NCBI RefSeq assembly: GCF_019797745.1
Contig: NZ_VOSI01000002.1
Coordinates: forward strand, 886,527-950,526
Direction: 5' to 3'
Length of the DNA: 64,000 bases
Origin: Edaphocola aurantiacus
GTDB taxonomy: Bacteria; Bacteroidota; Bacteroidia; Chitinophagales; Chitinophagaceae
A program made the translations under genes and the position numbers. Positions 1 to 9,057 of this stretch are shown here, piece by piece. The notes under the pieces are model-generated. The model was not told the origin of the DNA. It saw only the letters and a program-made list of their open reading frames with translations, and made no database searches. Positions within the stretch are counted from its first letter, which is position 1, and the number at the start of each line of letters is the position of its first letter.

Positions 1-2880
1 AATATTGCCACCACACAGATGACCCTTACCTTCCTGAACAAGAGCGATCGTACGCTGGAAGGAACCCTTACATTCCCCATGCCGCAAGGGGTTACCATCA
101 GCGGATTTGCGCTGGATATAAATGGTAAAATGCGCCAGGCGGTACCGGTTTCAAAGGCCAAGGCTACAGAAGTGTTTGAAAGTATTGAGAACCGCAGGGT
201 AGACCCCGGCTTGCTGGAGCAGGTAGAGGGAAATAATTTCCGTACCCGCATTTATCCATTCCTGCCACACGCCAGTCGTACAATCATGATTACTTATGAA
301 GAGGCATTGAAGCTGGACAGTCGTTACCAGTTACGTTATCATCTGCCCCTGGACTATGCACAACCTGTCGCCAGCTTTGACCTCAAAGCGACTGTAACCG
401 CCAGCACGGCAAAACCAGTATTGGCAGAGCAGCCCGATGGTAGTTTCTCCTTTACCCAGACCGGCCCCTCTTATATTGCACAACTGCATAAAACATCATT
501 TCAGCCACGTCGTGCACTGACCATTAATCTGCCCAAAGAGATCAATACAGTCGAGGCCTTATATGCACCCAATACAGATAATTCGGCCTACTTTGTCATC
601 AACGATTACAGGAAAGCACAGTTTAAACAAAAGCAATGGTCTTCAAAAATTGACCTGATCTGGGATGTATCCTTAAGTGGCCTGGAACGGAATCATGAAA
701 AAGAACTACAGGTCCTTGATTTGTTTTTTAAACAGCAGCCCAATGCCATTGTTGACCTTAAACTGCTGAATCACCGCCTGGTTAATTCCGGCACCTATGC
801 CATTCAAAATGGTAACTGGTCTGCATTGAGAAAGAAATTACAATCCCTGGTATACGACGGGGCCACTGATTTCAGCGTACTGAATAAGGCTTATATTCTG
901 GACAAGAACAACAGAGATGTGCTATTGTTTACCGATGGCATGAGCACTTATGGTCCGCAGGCCGGTCGTATTCCTACCAGCTTCTTCACTTTTATTGCAG
1001 CGCAGAAAGCCGACTTTGTAGCCATGCAGCAATTGAGCAGCGGTGGTAAACTCATAAACCTGAACACGGCTACAGTTGCCGATGCCGTGGCACAGATTAA
1101 CACTATATATTACCGCTTTATGGGCATAGAGCAGGCCAATGTGTCTGAGGTATACCCGGTGCGCAATACAGAGGTATCCGGACATATGGTTATTACAGGT
1201 TTGCTCCCTGCAAATATGCATGAGGTAACACTCTTATATGGCTGGGATGGCAAGGTGACCGAGCGCAGAAAAGTAGTGCTGCAACGCAGTAATAATACAG
1301 CCCTGAACATACATAAGTTGTGGGCACAGCAAAAGATAGATGCCCTAAATGGAGATTATAAACAAAATGCAGCTACCATAACGGAACTGGCACAGCAATT
1401 CGGAATTGTAACCCGCAATACCAGTCTGATGGTACTGGAAGAAGTGGCAGACTATGTACGCTATAACATTACCCCTCCGCAGGAATTGATGGAAGAGTAT
1501 CTGCGTCTGAAAAAGGAATCTTCCGTAGCAGAAGAGGAACGTATGAATGATCTGCTGACCCGCTCGGTAGAGATGACTGCCCAGTTGAAAACCTGGTGGC
1601 AAACTGTATTTACTGCACAGAAAAGATATCCTCAACCGCCAGAAAAACCAGAAGCAGCAAGGGCTGCTGCAGTAGAAGTGGCAGAAGACCGTATGGTAGA
1701 TAAGTCCGTTTCATCTGCTCATGATGTGGAGAGCCAACTGGCACCGGCAGCAAGTGCAAGCCCGGTTGTAGAGGCGGTAATGAAGAAAGAAGCTGGAGAA
1801 AGCAACACTTTGCAATTTGCCGACCCGGTTACCCAGGAAAGTAATTTTACGACCAGTGCTGTCACAACGTATAACTGGACGGCGACTGACAGTACTGCTA
1901 CAGATGGTCTCGATATTGCCGCCAGTGATGCTACCGCGGAAGCCACTATTGCGGATGATGGGTATGGATCGGAAACTGTAGTGCCGGTATCGGATGAGCC
2001 GTATATGCAGGTGCTGAAAAGCAGTAAACAACCTTATGCAACTTACCTGCGTGAAAGGAAACAATACCAGGATAAAGCAACCTTCTATTATAATGTGGCC
2101 CAGTATTTCTATAAAAGAAAATCGGTTGATACTGCTATACAGATCCTGAGTAATATCGCCGAGCTGAATATTGAAGATGCACCCCTGATGAAAATACTGG
2201 TGTATAAGCTGAAAGAATGGAAGCAATATGAAAAAGAATTATGGTGTGCAGGCAAAGTGCTGGAATGGCGCCCTATGGACTTACAGAGCCATCGTGACTA
2301 TGCCCTGGCACTGGAAGACAATGGACGCTACCAGGAAGCACTGGATGGCTTGTATGGCATATTGCAGGGCAGCTACAGCCCGGAAGCGGCCGATCGTGAT
2401 GCCGGAGTGGAAGAGATCCTGGTTATGGAAATTAACCGCCTGATCAGCCTGCATAAAGGACAACTGAATACAAAGCATATCCGCAAAGAACTGATCCAGG
2501 AACTGCCGGTAGATATACGGGTAGTGATTAACTGGAATCACCTGAATACAGACATTGACCTTTGGGTTACACAACCTAATGGAGAGCGTTGTATGTACAA
2601 TACCCCTACAACCTCTGCTGGAGGTCGCATCAGCAACGACTTTACCAATGGTTACGGACCAGAGCAGTTCTTACTGAAGAAAGCCATAAAAGGGAAATAT
2701 ACAATCGAGACCAATTACTTTGGAGAATCCCGTTTTGTATTGAGCGGTGCGACTACGGTAATGGCAGAAGTCTACCTCTATTACGCATCAGGAAAAGAAG
2801 AACGGAAGGTGATTACCTTACAGATGAGTGAAGCCGGACATACGCAGGACGGAGCACTGATCGGGACATTCACCTTCTAA
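1..2880 (+). CDS. VIT and von Willebrand A domain protein with C-terminal DUF2135 (5' partial)
   Basis: The reading frame is open to base 1, so the true start and any signal peptide lie upstream; the ATG at 19 is internal. Visible order: a VIT domain (first ~110 residues, with the typical f.N.....G.l.fplp and final ITYEE strand), a VWA-like domain with an apparently intact DxSxS metal site (DVSLS, about residue 218) and a TDG strand near 305, a Pro/Ala/Glu-rich linker (~530-620), helical TPR-like repeats (~680-800) and a DUF2135 domain (~840-950; DIDLWV.QPNGE). VIT-VWA proteins usually act outside the cytoplasm in protein-protein binding. The role here is unknown. It ends at a strong terminator shared with the convergent gene. 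Confidence 0.85.
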   Translation, partial: NIATTQMTLTFLNKSDRTLEGTLTFPMPQGVTISGFALDINGKMRQAVPVSKAKATEVFESIENRRVDPGLLEQVEGNNFRTRIYPFLPHASRTIMITYEEALKLDSRYQLRYHLPLDYAQPVASFDLKATVTASTAKPVLAEQPDGSFSFTQTGPSYIAQLHKTSFQPRRALTINLPKEINTVEALYAPNTDNSAYFVINDYRKAQFKQKQWSSKIDLIWDVSLSGLERNHEKELQVLDLFFKQQPNAIVDLKLLNHRLVNSGTYAIQNGNWSALRKKLQSLVYDGATDFSVLNKAYILDKNNRDVLLFTDGMSTYGPQAGRIPTSFFTFIAAQKADFVAMQQLSSGGKLINLNTATVADAVAQINTIYYRFMGIEQANVSEVYPVRNTEVSGHMVITGLLPANMHEVTLLYGWDGKVTERRKVVLQRSNNTALNIHKLWAQQKIDALNGDYKQNAATITELAQQFGIVTRNTSLMVLEEVADYVRYNITPPQELMEEYLRLKKESSVAEEERMNDLLTRSVEMTAQLKTWWQTVFTAQKRYPQPPEKPEAARAAAVEVAEDRMVDKSVSSAHDVESQLAPAASASPVVEAVMKKEAGESNTLQFADPVTQESNFTTSAVTTYNWTATDSTATDGLDIAASDATAEATIADDGYGSETVVPVSDEPYMQVLKSSKQPYATYLRERKQYQDKATFYYNVAQYFYKRKSVDTAIQILSNIAELNIEDAPLMKILVYKLKEWKQYEKELWCAGKVLEWRPMDLQSHRDYALALEDNGRYQEALDGLYGILQGSYSPEAADRDAGVEEILVMEINRLISLHKGQLNTKHIRKELIQELPVDIRVVINWNHLNTDIDLWVTQPNGERCMYNTPTTSAGGRISNDFTNGYGPEQFLLKKAIKGKYTIETNYFGESRFVLSGATTVMAEVYLYYASGKEERKVITLQMSEAGHTQDGALIGTFTF

Positions 2881-2915
2881 ACAATAAAGGCTGCACTCAG
2901 TGCAGCCTTTATTGT
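2881..2915. terminator. Bidirectional terminator between convergent genes
   Basis: A perfect 16-bp inverted repeat (2881-2896 with 2900-2915) with a 3-base loop. The A-rich and T-rich flanks let it end transcription from both sides: the VIT/VWA gene and the minus-strand membrane thioredoxin gene that ends at 2917. Confidence 0.85.
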
Positions 2916-2916
2916 T

Positions 2917-3840
2917 TTAATTCGATTTAATCCATAACTGGAATTCCTTCTGATTCAGATCCGGGACATTGAGTTTCTTTACAATCGCAGAATCATTAAC
3001 CCAGTACATTGCAGGTACAAATAATCCGGCTATATCGCGGAATGGTTTCTGCTCCAGGAAGCTGTAAGGGATATTTGTCGCTTTAGTATCCTCCAGGAAA
3101 TCGTTGAGCATAGTATTGCGGGTACTATCAACCTCAGGGTCCATAAACACCAGTTGAATAGGCAGTGTGCTATCTGCTTTTTTCATAGCACTCAGGCTGC
3201 GGGCGGCATCACGGCAATGAGAACAGGTCATACTCAGGAAGCCAACGAAATGTTTGCCATGTCGTAAATCGGCTTGCGGAACATGTTTCGCCTGTGGTCC
3301 GTATAATTTGGATACCGGAATATGTTTCAGCTGTGCAGGGAAGATCACGAAAGGTACAGCAATGATTACCGGCACTACCAGCAGGCTGGTAATCTGCTGC
3401 CAGGTACTACGCTCCGGTTTCGAAGTATATTTCCACAGCAGACCGAACAAGATCAGCAGCACTATATTTTTCAGTATAGAGGCCAGTGGAGTCATAGGGA
3501 CCATGCTGCCCATACAGCCACAGTTTACATCATTACCCGCATTGAAATACAATATAGTCAGGTGAATGGTAAACAGGATCAGCAGCCAGAACGAGGCCCT
3601 GATCACCCATTTGCGACTGCCATAAATATTTAGCAGCAGCAGTAAACCCAGAGCTGCTTCCAGCCCTATAAAAAAGCGGGCCGCATACACCGATACCAGC
3701 TGCGGTACATATAGCTGCGAGTGGATCGTGTATTCAAAATGCTGGATCGGCTGGGTTTTGGTAAATGCAGAAAAGATAAAGAAACAGCCTAATAAAGAAG
3801 AAAGCAGGAAGATCAGGAACTGTTTTACACTATATTTCAT
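2917..3840 (-). CDS. MauE/DoxX-type membrane protein fused to a thioredoxin-like domain
   Basis: 307 residues. The N-terminal half has about five hydrophobic helices (roughly 7-25, 50-70, 78-98, 118-136, 150-168) of the MauE/DoxX redox-membrane type, with a Cys pair C107/C109 facing the helix 3-4 loop. The C-terminal third is thioredoxin-like with a CxxC at C206-C209 (CSHC), then a MDPE strand. The layout suggests electron transfer across the membrane to periplasmic thiols, in the manner of MauE/VKOR-type systems; the partner is not visible. It is monocistronic: a terminator follows the stop and the upstream lipoprotein gene ends with its own hairpin. The function is inferred from the family. 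Confidence 0.75.
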   Translation of the reverse strand: MKYSVKQFLIFLLSSLLGCFFIFSAFTKTQPIQHFEYTIHSQLYVPQLVSVYAARFFIGLEAALGLLLLLNIYGSRKWVIRASFWLLILFTIHLTILYFNAGNDVNCGCMGSMVPMTPLASILKNIVLLILFGLLWKYTSKPERSTWQQITSLLVVPVIIAVPFVIFPAQLKHIPVSKLYGPQAKHVPQADLRHGKHFVGFLSMTCSHCRDAARSLSAMKKADSTLPIQLVFMDPEVDSTRNTMLNDFLEDTKATNIPYSFLEQKPFRDIAGLFVPAMYWVNDSAIVKKLNVPDLNQKEFQLWIKSN

Positions 3841-3871
3841 AACTCAATAATTAAGAATAGGTACGAAAATA

Positions 3872-3903
3872 AAACCGATATTCTGTAAATAGAATATCGG
3901 TTT
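3872..3903 (-). terminator. Terminator of the small lipoprotein gene
   Basis: A perfect 13-bp inverted repeat (3872-3884 with 3891-3903). On the minus strand it is followed by a T-rich stretch, and it begins 23 bases after the stop of the lipoprotein gene at 3927. Confidence 0.75.
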
Positions 3904-3926
3904 GTCTATAAAACGTTAAATATTGT

Positions 3927-4436
3927 TTATTGAATATCAAATGTACCTTCGGTCAGTACTACTTTGTTAGATGTATTACCTACCTCAGCTACTGCTGTAT
4001 TGAAGGTTCCTACATAACTACCGGTAGTCGTTACATGATAGTTTGCATTGGTCGTATTGCTGGTATAATGCGTTGCATAACCGTCAACCATGATGGTGTA
4101 TACAACTTGTACATTGCCACCTACCGGATATTTTTTATTACCGTCGTAGTTGCTGATGGTGAATCCTACACTTCTGAAGTTTTTGTCATCACGTTCAAAA
4201 CCATATTGAATACCGGTCACTGTCAGGGTTTTTACGCCGCTTACATCTGTCAGTGTTGCAGATTGTTGTTCTGCTATAAACATGTCGCCGTCAATCTTAC
4301 ATTTGAATGTGCCTTTGAAAGGATTGTTTGTAACAGGCTCTTGAACATCAGGTGTTGCATCATAATCTTTCTGACAAGAAACAAATGAAAAGCATAAAGC
4401 CAGTAGCAGCGCTGATAATTTGAAAATTTGTTTCAT
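3927..4436 (-). CDS. Small secreted lipoprotein of unknown function
   Basis: 169 residues with a type II signal peptide: KxxK start, hydrophobic core and lipobox FVSC, giving Cys21 as the lipidated residue. The mature part is polar and beta-rich, contains one NPFKGTFKCKIDG segment typical of Bacteroidota DUF6252-like lipoproteins, and has no recognisable catalytic motif. It stands alone: a promoter-like element lies ~49 bases upstream and a hairpin follows. It is probably anchored in the outer membrane. No function can be assigned. Confidence 0.75.
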   Translation of the reverse strand: MKQIFKLSALLLALCFSFVSCQKDYDATPDVQEPVTNNPFKGTFKCKIDGDMFIAEQQSATLTDVSGVKTLTVTGIQYGFERDDKNFRSVGFTISNYDGNKKYPVGGNVQVVYTIMVDGYATHYTSNTTNANYHVTTTGSYVGTFNTAVAEVGNTSNKVVLTEGTFDIQ

Positions 4437-4484
4437 AATGATTTATAGCGTTTATGTATATGTAAGAGGTAAAGATAATTATTA

Positions 4485-4492
4485 CAAAAGTA
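4485..4492 (-). promoter_or_regulatory. -7 element (TACTTTTG) of the lipoprotein gene
   Basis: Reads TAnnTTTG on the minus strand 49 bases before the ATG at 4436. No clear -33 TTTG lies at the expected distance, so this rests on the -7 match and its position. Confidence 0.45.
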
Positions 4493-4504
4493 ATTTCAAA
4501 ACAT

Positions 4505-5455
4505 TTATGGTTTAAAAAATGGCTGTGCTGCAGCGTCACGGAACTCCTGCCAGATCTGGCTCACAATCTTGCCGGCTGGCATAATATCCTGTATCATGCT
4601 ACTCACCTGTCCGATCTCCAGCTCTCCTTCTTCCATATCTCCTTCAAACATTCCTTTCTTTGCCCTTGCGCGCCCCAGGATCTGTTCCAGTTGCTCGAGT
4701 GTTGCCCCTTCGCCTTCGGCACGGGAAACTTCCTGGTAGAACTTGTTTTTGAGTAATCTTACAGGAGTATGTTTTTTGAGTGATAATTGTGTGTCTCCTT
4801 CCTGTGCAGTGATTACCGCCTGTTTGAAACTTGCATGGCTACTGGCCTCTTCACTGCATACAAACCTGCTGCCGATCTGAACGCCTTCTGCGCCCAGTAC
4901 CATTGCAGCCATCATACTGCGCCCACTACCGATACCGCCTGCTGCGATCAGTGGAATATCAATGGCTTTGCGCACATTAGGGATCAGGCACATGGTTGTG
5001 GTCTCTTCCCTTCCGTTATGTCCGCCGGCCTCGAAACCCTCCGCTACAACTGCATCCACACCGGCATCCTGGCTCTTAAGTGCAAACTTGGCACTGGATA
5101 CCACATGTACTACCGTAATGCCCGCATCTTTCAGCATTGGGGTCCATGTTTTTGGATTGCCGGCTGAGGTAAATACGATAGGCACTTTGGCTTCAATAAT
5201 ATGTTTGATATGCTGATCAATATCCGGGTATAATAAGGGCAGGTTAACGCCGAAAGGCTTGTCTGTAGCCGCTTTACACTTGTCCAGATGTTCCTTCAAT
5301 ATTTCGGGGTACATACTTCCTGCACCGATAAGGCCCAGTCCGCCGGCATTACTTACTGCGGAGGCCAGGCGCCAGCCCGATGCCCAGATCATACCGGCTT
5401 GTATAATAGGGTATTCAATCTGGAACAATTGGGTAATTCTGTTGTCTGTTAACAT
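4505..5455 (-). CDS. NAD(P)H-dependent flavin oxidoreductase, nitronate monooxygenase family
   Basis: 316 residues, a complete TIM-barrel FMN protein of the 2-nitropropane dioxygenase/FabK-like superfamily. Visible signatures: N-terminal YPIIQAGM.W, VAEGFEAGGHNG, and the phosphate-binding AAGGIGSGRSMMAAM followed by GAEGVQIGSRF. Family members oxidise alkyl nitronates or act as flavin-dependent enoyl-ACP reductases; the sequence alone does not decide which. No fatty-acid genes are nearby, so a housekeeping detoxification role is the safer reading. The ATG at 5455 gives the usual family length. The next gene on this strand starts upstream with a 27-base gap, so co-transcription with the nucleotidyltransferase is likely. 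Confidence 0.8.
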   Translation of the reverse strand: MLTDNRITQLFQIEYPIIQAGMIWASGWRLASAVSNAGGLGLIGAGSMYPEILKEHLDKCKAATDKPFGVNLPLLYPDIDQHIKHIIEAKVPIVFTSAGNPKTWTPMLKDAGITVVHVVSSAKFALKSQDAGVDAVVAEGFEAGGHNGREETTTMCLIPNVRKAIDIPLIAAGGIGSGRSMMAAMVLGAEGVQIGSRFVCSEEASSHASFKQAVITAQEGDTQLSLKKHTPVRLLKNKFYQEVSRAEGEGATLEQLEQILGRARAKKGMFEGDMEEGELEIGQVSSMIQDIMPAGKIVSQIWQEFRDAAAQPFFKP

Positions 5456-5482
5456 AAATCTGCTGCGTAAAAAATGATATGA

Positions 5483-6481
5483 TTATTTGCCGAAATCGAT
5501 ATCTGTATTATCACCGATATTCAGGCTCTGGCTCATGCCCCTTACAAAGGCATCACTACCAATAATAGAAGATTTGAGTACCACTTCTTCCAGTACCGCA
5601 AAGGACCCGATAATGGAGTTGCTGACAATAGAAGAATTGATGGTGGAATGCTCTCCGATGGTTGCATTAGGACCGATGATCGAGTTCTCGATCTTACAGC
5701 CTTCTGCAATACTTACAGGAGGTAAAATTACGGTATTGGGAAACTGGTAATTGTACGTCAGGCTGCTCTTCTGACCTTTCAGCAAGATCGCATTGGTCTC
5801 CAGCAGGGTCTCCTTCTTACCACAGTCAAACCAGTTATTAACCTTAAAAGATTTGAACACCGCACCATCATCGATCATGAGCTGCAAGGCTTCTGTAAGA
5901 TGGTATTCACCATCTATAGTACCTATACCATGATCTATACAATAGTCAAGTGTTTTATAAAGCGATTGCGATTCTTTAATCTTGAAGACGCCTACCAATG
6001 CCATATTTGATTTAGGGATCAGTGGTTTCTCCACCAGTCTGAAGACTGTTCTGTCGTCCCCGATTTCTGCTACCCCGAACAAACGAGGATCATCTACCCT
6101 CCTGACGCCGATTTCAGAATGCGGGCTATTGATAATGGCCTTGATATCATAATCACAGATCGTATCTCCGTACACAATAAAAATTTCATCGTCATTGACA
6201 ATGTCCTTCGTCAGCCATATGGCATGGCCCGTACCTTTACGGTCATTCTGGGTCACAAAATGGCATTTCAGTTCCGGGTATTTCTTGTTGATATAATCCT
6301 GGATCTTATCGCCGAGGTACCCGATCACAAAAATAAATTCATGGATTCCGTTTTCCAGTAGCTGTTCAACAATAACACTTAAGATCGTTTTCCCGGCTAT
6401 AGGGATTAAAGCTTTGGGCTGTGTGTATGTGTGCGGGCGTAATTTGGTGCCTGCTCCAGCCAGAGGGATGATCGCTTTCAT
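5483..6481 (-). CDS. Sugar-phosphate nucleotidyltransferase with left-handed beta-helix tail
   Basis: 332 residues. The N-terminus has the nucleotidyltransferase signature PLAGAGTKLRP...QPKALIPIAGK (residues 6-30), with Lys instead of Arg in the usual GxGTRLRP. A catalytic-site strand YGDT follows near 124. The last ~90 residues are hexapeptide-like repeats (IENSIIGPNATIGE...), as in GlmU and RmlA-like uridylyl/thymidylyltransferases. It should form an NDP-sugar from sugar-1-phosphate for cell-surface glycans; the exact sugar and nucleotide cannot be told. Divergent from the GlsB-like gene. Confidence 0.8.
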   Translation of the reverse strand: MKAIIPLAGAGTKLRPHTYTQPKALIPIAGKTILSVIVEQLLENGIHEFIFVIGYLGDKIQDYINKKYPELKCHFVTQNDRKGTGHAIWLTKDIVNDDEIFIVYGDTICDYDIKAIINSPHSEIGVRRVDDPRLFGVAEIGDDRTVFRLVEKPLIPKSNMALVGVFKIKESQSLYKTLDYCIDHGIGTIDGEYHLTEALQLMIDDGAVFKSFKVNNWFDCGKKETLLETNAILLKGQKSSLTYNYQFPNTVILPPVSIAEGCKIENSIIGPNATIGEHSTINSSIVSNSIIGSFAVLEEVVLKSSIIGSDAFVRGMSQSLNIGDNTDIDFGK

Positions 6482-6616
6482 CGGATGTTAATTGATACCG
6501 CAAAATAAGTTAATTGCCCGGCTCAAAAAAGTTATTTTATGATTTCTTAAAAAAGATTTATGCCAAAAAATTATATCTTTAAGATGAATTTAATCACACT
6601 TTAAAAACAAAACACT

Positions 6617-6880
6617 ATGAGTAACATTATCTTTTGGATCATTTTCGGAGGTATAGCAGGCGTAATTGCCAAATGGATCATGCCCGGCAAGAACGAGCCC
6701 CAGGGGTGTATTATCACCATTATCCTGGGTATTGTAGGTGCCCTGGTCGGTGGCTTTATCGGAAATTTATTATGGGGATCTACCGGTGTTACCGGCTTCG
6801 GAGTTAAAAGTTTTGCCTTAGCTGTAGGCGGCGCATTATTAGTACTCTGGATATATGGCAAATTTGCCGGCAAACGCTAG
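6617..6880 (+). CDS. GlsB/YeaQ/YmgE-family stress membrane protein
   Basis: 87 residues, three hydrophobic glycine-rich helices (about 3-21, 30-53, 60-81) with the conserved GGIAGVIAKWIMPG and GGFIGNLLWG motifs of the transglycosylase-associated (GlsB/YeaQ) family. These small inner-membrane proteins are induced by stress in other bacteria, but their biochemical role is unknown. A near-consensus -7 element (TATCTTTA at 6574-6581) lies ~36 bases upstream. The gene stands alone between divergent and convergent neighbours. Confidence 0.8.
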   Translation: MSNIIFWIIFGGIAGVIAKWIMPGKNEPQGCIITIILGIVGALVGGFIGNLLWGSTGVTGFGVKSFALAVGGALLVLWIYGKFAGKR

Positions 6881-6916
6881 TATATAAAAAAAGCAATATA
6901 GTGCGCAGTGTCATCT

Positions 6917-7309
6917 TTAATGAGCATCAAACCATAGTGGTCTGGCATCATCCCAATCGCCATTATAGTTAATCAGCAATTCCTCATTAGCATTGATGCT
7001 GCGTACTGTTCTTATCATGATGATCTGCTGTTCAAAGTCCATATAGTACTCACAATTGGAGCTATAGCTATGGTTGTACATAGAGATGTAACCCCATGCA
7101 GCACAGCATAGTTCATTATTCTCTCCCCACTCAAAGATATAATCATGCAGCGGTGTCTGATCTAGCAGTTTGCGGTCTGCACCACTCATAGCCAGTACAG
7201 GAGATATTTCTATAATTACATTTTCGGGTAGGTCTTCAGAGGTATATACACCTCTTCCTTTGGTACTCGTCTGATCTATATATAGGCATTCCGCTATCTG
7301 TAATTGCAT
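6917..7309 (-). CDS. Small SET-domain protein (putative lysine methyltransferase)
   Basis: 130 residues, about the size of a bare SET domain. Recognisable blocks: GRGVYTSEDLPENVIIEISPV near the N-terminus, SMYNHSYSSNCEY (the NHS SAM-binding/pseudoknot motif, ~82-94) and NANEELLINYNGDW (the catalytic GEEL.INY strand, ~109-122). No pre-SET or post-SET zinc-cysteine cluster is visible. SET enzymes transfer methyl from S-adenosylmethionine to lysine; bacterial substrates are mostly unknown. No histone or obvious substrate gene sits next to it, although a lysine-rich tailed protein occurs at 48 kb. Downstream of clpX on the same strand. Confidence 0.75.
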   Translation of the reverse strand: MQLQIAECLYIDQTSTKGRGVYTSEDLPENVIIEISPVLAMSGADRKLLDQTPLHDYIFEWGENNELCCAAWGYISMYNHSYSSNCEYYMDFEQQIIMIRTVRSINANEELLINYNGDWDDARPLWFDAH

Positions 7310-7328
7310 ATATTCTTCTTTTAAGCAA

Positions 7329-7359
7329 CAAAATGCATACCGTTATGATATGCATTTTG
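7329..7359 (-). terminator. Hairpin after clpX
   Basis: A perfect 11-bp inverted repeat (7329-7339 with 7349-7359) 20 bases past the clpX stop. The following minus-strand sequence is only moderately T-rich, so it may be a weak terminator or an mRNA 3'-end stabiliser. Confidence 0.5.
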
Positions 7360-7378
7360 CCATGATTTTAAATATTGA

Positions 7379-8623
7379 TTAGCCCGCAGTGCGTAAGACA
7401 TCCAGCTTACCGCGGTCCAGTTTTTCTTTTGCATATTCCAGCGTAATGGTGAATAATCCATTATGTTCTGCAGATGGTAATTCATACATAGCATCGGTAA
7501 GGATCATTTCACAGATGGTTCTCAAACCACGGCCACCCAGTTTGTACGTGTGTGCCTTATCTACCATATACTCTAATGCATCGTCATCCACTTTCAGATC
7601 TATATTCTCATATTCAAACAAACGCTTGTATTGTCTGATGAGCGCATTCTTAGGTTCTGTAAGGATTCGCTTTAAAGCAGGTTTGTCTAATGGGTTCAGA
7701 TAAGTAACTACAGGTAAACGACCCAGTAATTCCGGGATCAGTCCGAATGCCCTCAGATCCTGTGCATTTACATACTGCAGCAGATTACTTCTGTCCAGCT
7801 TATTCTTTTCTTCTGTGCTTTTAAAACCGATAGCGCTGGTTTCGATACGACGGGAAATCATTTTGTCGATCCCTTCAAACGCTCCGCCACAGATAAACAG
7901 GATATTTTGTGTGTTGATCTTCACCATTTTCTGATCGGGGTGCTTGCGGCCGCCTTGTGGTGGCACCAGTACTTCCGAACCTTCCAGTAATTTCAACAGT
8001 GATTGCTGCACGCCCTCACCGCTTACATCTCTGGTAATGGATGGATTATCACTTTTACGACCGATCTTATCGATCTCATCAATGTACACAATACCTTTCT
8101 CAGCTGCCGTTACATCATAGTCACAAGCCTGTAATAGACGGGTCAGGATACTTTCTACATCCTCTCCCACATAACCGGCCTGTGTAAACACAGTAGCATC
8201 AGCGATGGCAAAAGGAACCTGTAAAATACGGGCCACTGTTTTGGCCAGCAGGGTCTTACCGGTACCGGTTTCTCCCACCATGATGATATTTGATTTTTCA
8301 ATCTCCACATCATCAGTAGTTACATGCTTTAATCGCTTGTAGTGATTATACATGGCTACTGCCATTACTTTCTTCGCATCGTCCTGGCCGATAATATACT
8401 GGTCCAGGAAATTGGTAATTTCTTTGGGCTTCAGAATTTTATGCTGATTAATGTCGTACTGTGCGGATACACTCTTTTTTGCTTCCGGCTTGTCATTAAT
8501 CATATTGCTGGCCTGCTGTATACAATCGTCACAGATATTTCCCTGAACACCTGTGATGAGCAGTCCTACTTCCTGTTCACTTCTTCCACAAAAAGAGCAG
8601 GACTGGCCATTTTTTTTTGCCAT
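7379..8623 (-). CDS. clpX: ATP-dependent Clp protease ATP-binding subunit ClpX
   Basis: 414 residues, full length for ClpX. Ordered motifs: N-terminal C4 zinc finger (C9, C12, C31, C34), Walker A GETGTGKT (117-124), pore loop GYVGED (150-155), Walker B IVYIDEID (178-185), the IGF-type tripeptide region that docks ClpP (SAIGFKS), and sensor/arginine-finger blocks ending in GGRGLR. It unfolds tagged substrates and feeds them to ClpP. clpP is not adjacent here. It is the last gene of a likely operon greA - membrane protein - HIT - clpX, with a 38-base gap to the HIT gene. Confidence 0.97.
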   Translation of the reverse strand: MAKKNGQSCSFCGRSEQEVGLLITGVQGNICDDCIQQASNMINDKPEAKKSVSAQYDINQHKILKPKEITNFLDQYIIGQDDAKKVMAVAMYNHYKRLKHVTTDDVEIEKSNIIMVGETGTGKTLLAKTVARILQVPFAIADATVFTQAGYVGEDVESILTRLLQACDYDVTAAEKGIVYIDEIDKIGRKSDNPSITRDVSGEGVQQSLLKLLEGSEVLVPPQGGRKHPDQKMVKINTQNILFICGGAFEGIDKMISRRIETSAIGFKSTEEKNKLDRSNLLQYVNAQDLRAFGLIPELLGRLPVVTYLNPLDKPALKRILTEPKNALIRQYKRLFEYENIDLKVDDDALEYMVDKAHTYKLGGRGLRTICEMILTDAMYELPSAEHNGLFTITLEYAKEKLDRGKLDVLRTAG

Positions 8624-8661
8624 AATTTAATTAGTCAGTTTTATGAATACTTTACTTGGGA

Positions 8662-9051
8662 TTAAAGGTGTGCCAGGATTTTTTCCTGCACCATCTTCAG
8701 CTCCTCATTACTTAATTTCAGCTTTTCGTTGGTGAAATTGATATCGTCTGCATTGTTGATCGGCAGCAGGTGCATATGTGCATGCGGTACTTCTATACCG
8801 ATCACACTCAGGCCGCAGCGATTGCAGGGAAATGCTTTTTCAATAGCCAACGCAATTGGTTTTGCAAAGTTCAGCCATTTAGACAGAATATCTGCATCTA
8901 CATCCCATATTTTATCAGTTTCCTTTTTCGGAACCACCAATACATGTCCCTCTTTTAAAGGGAATATATCCAGGAATGCATAAAAATCATTGTCTTCGGC
9001 TATTTTAAAGCTTGGGATCTCACCTGCAATAATCTTAGTGAATATGGACAT
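8662..9051 (-). CDS. HIT-family nucleotide-binding hydrolase
   Basis: 129 residues, Hint/PKCI-like branch. It starts FTKIIAGEIPSFKIAED and has the histidine triad HAHMH at H90, H92, H94, with the second His the likely nucleophile for AMP-lysine/phosphoramidate or dinucleotide hydrolysis. A C76xxC79 pair (CNRC) in the middle could bind zinc. It lies 6 bases from the upstream membrane-protein stop and two genes after greA, an arrangement I recall as common in Bacteroidota. Confidence 0.9.
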   Translation of the reverse strand: MSIFTKIIAGEIPSFKIAEDNDFYAFLDIFPLKEGHVLVVPKKETDKIWDVDADILSKWLNFAKPIALAIEKAFPCNRCGLSVIGIEVPHAHMHLLPINNADDINFTNEKLKLSNEELKMVQEKILAHL

Positions 9052-9057
9052 ATGCGA

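Noticed and set aside
1711..2226. 171-codon minus-strand ORF inside the VIT/VWA gene
   Set aside because: Shadow of the Ala/Glu-rich linker region; many Ile/Phe/Cys and no start context.
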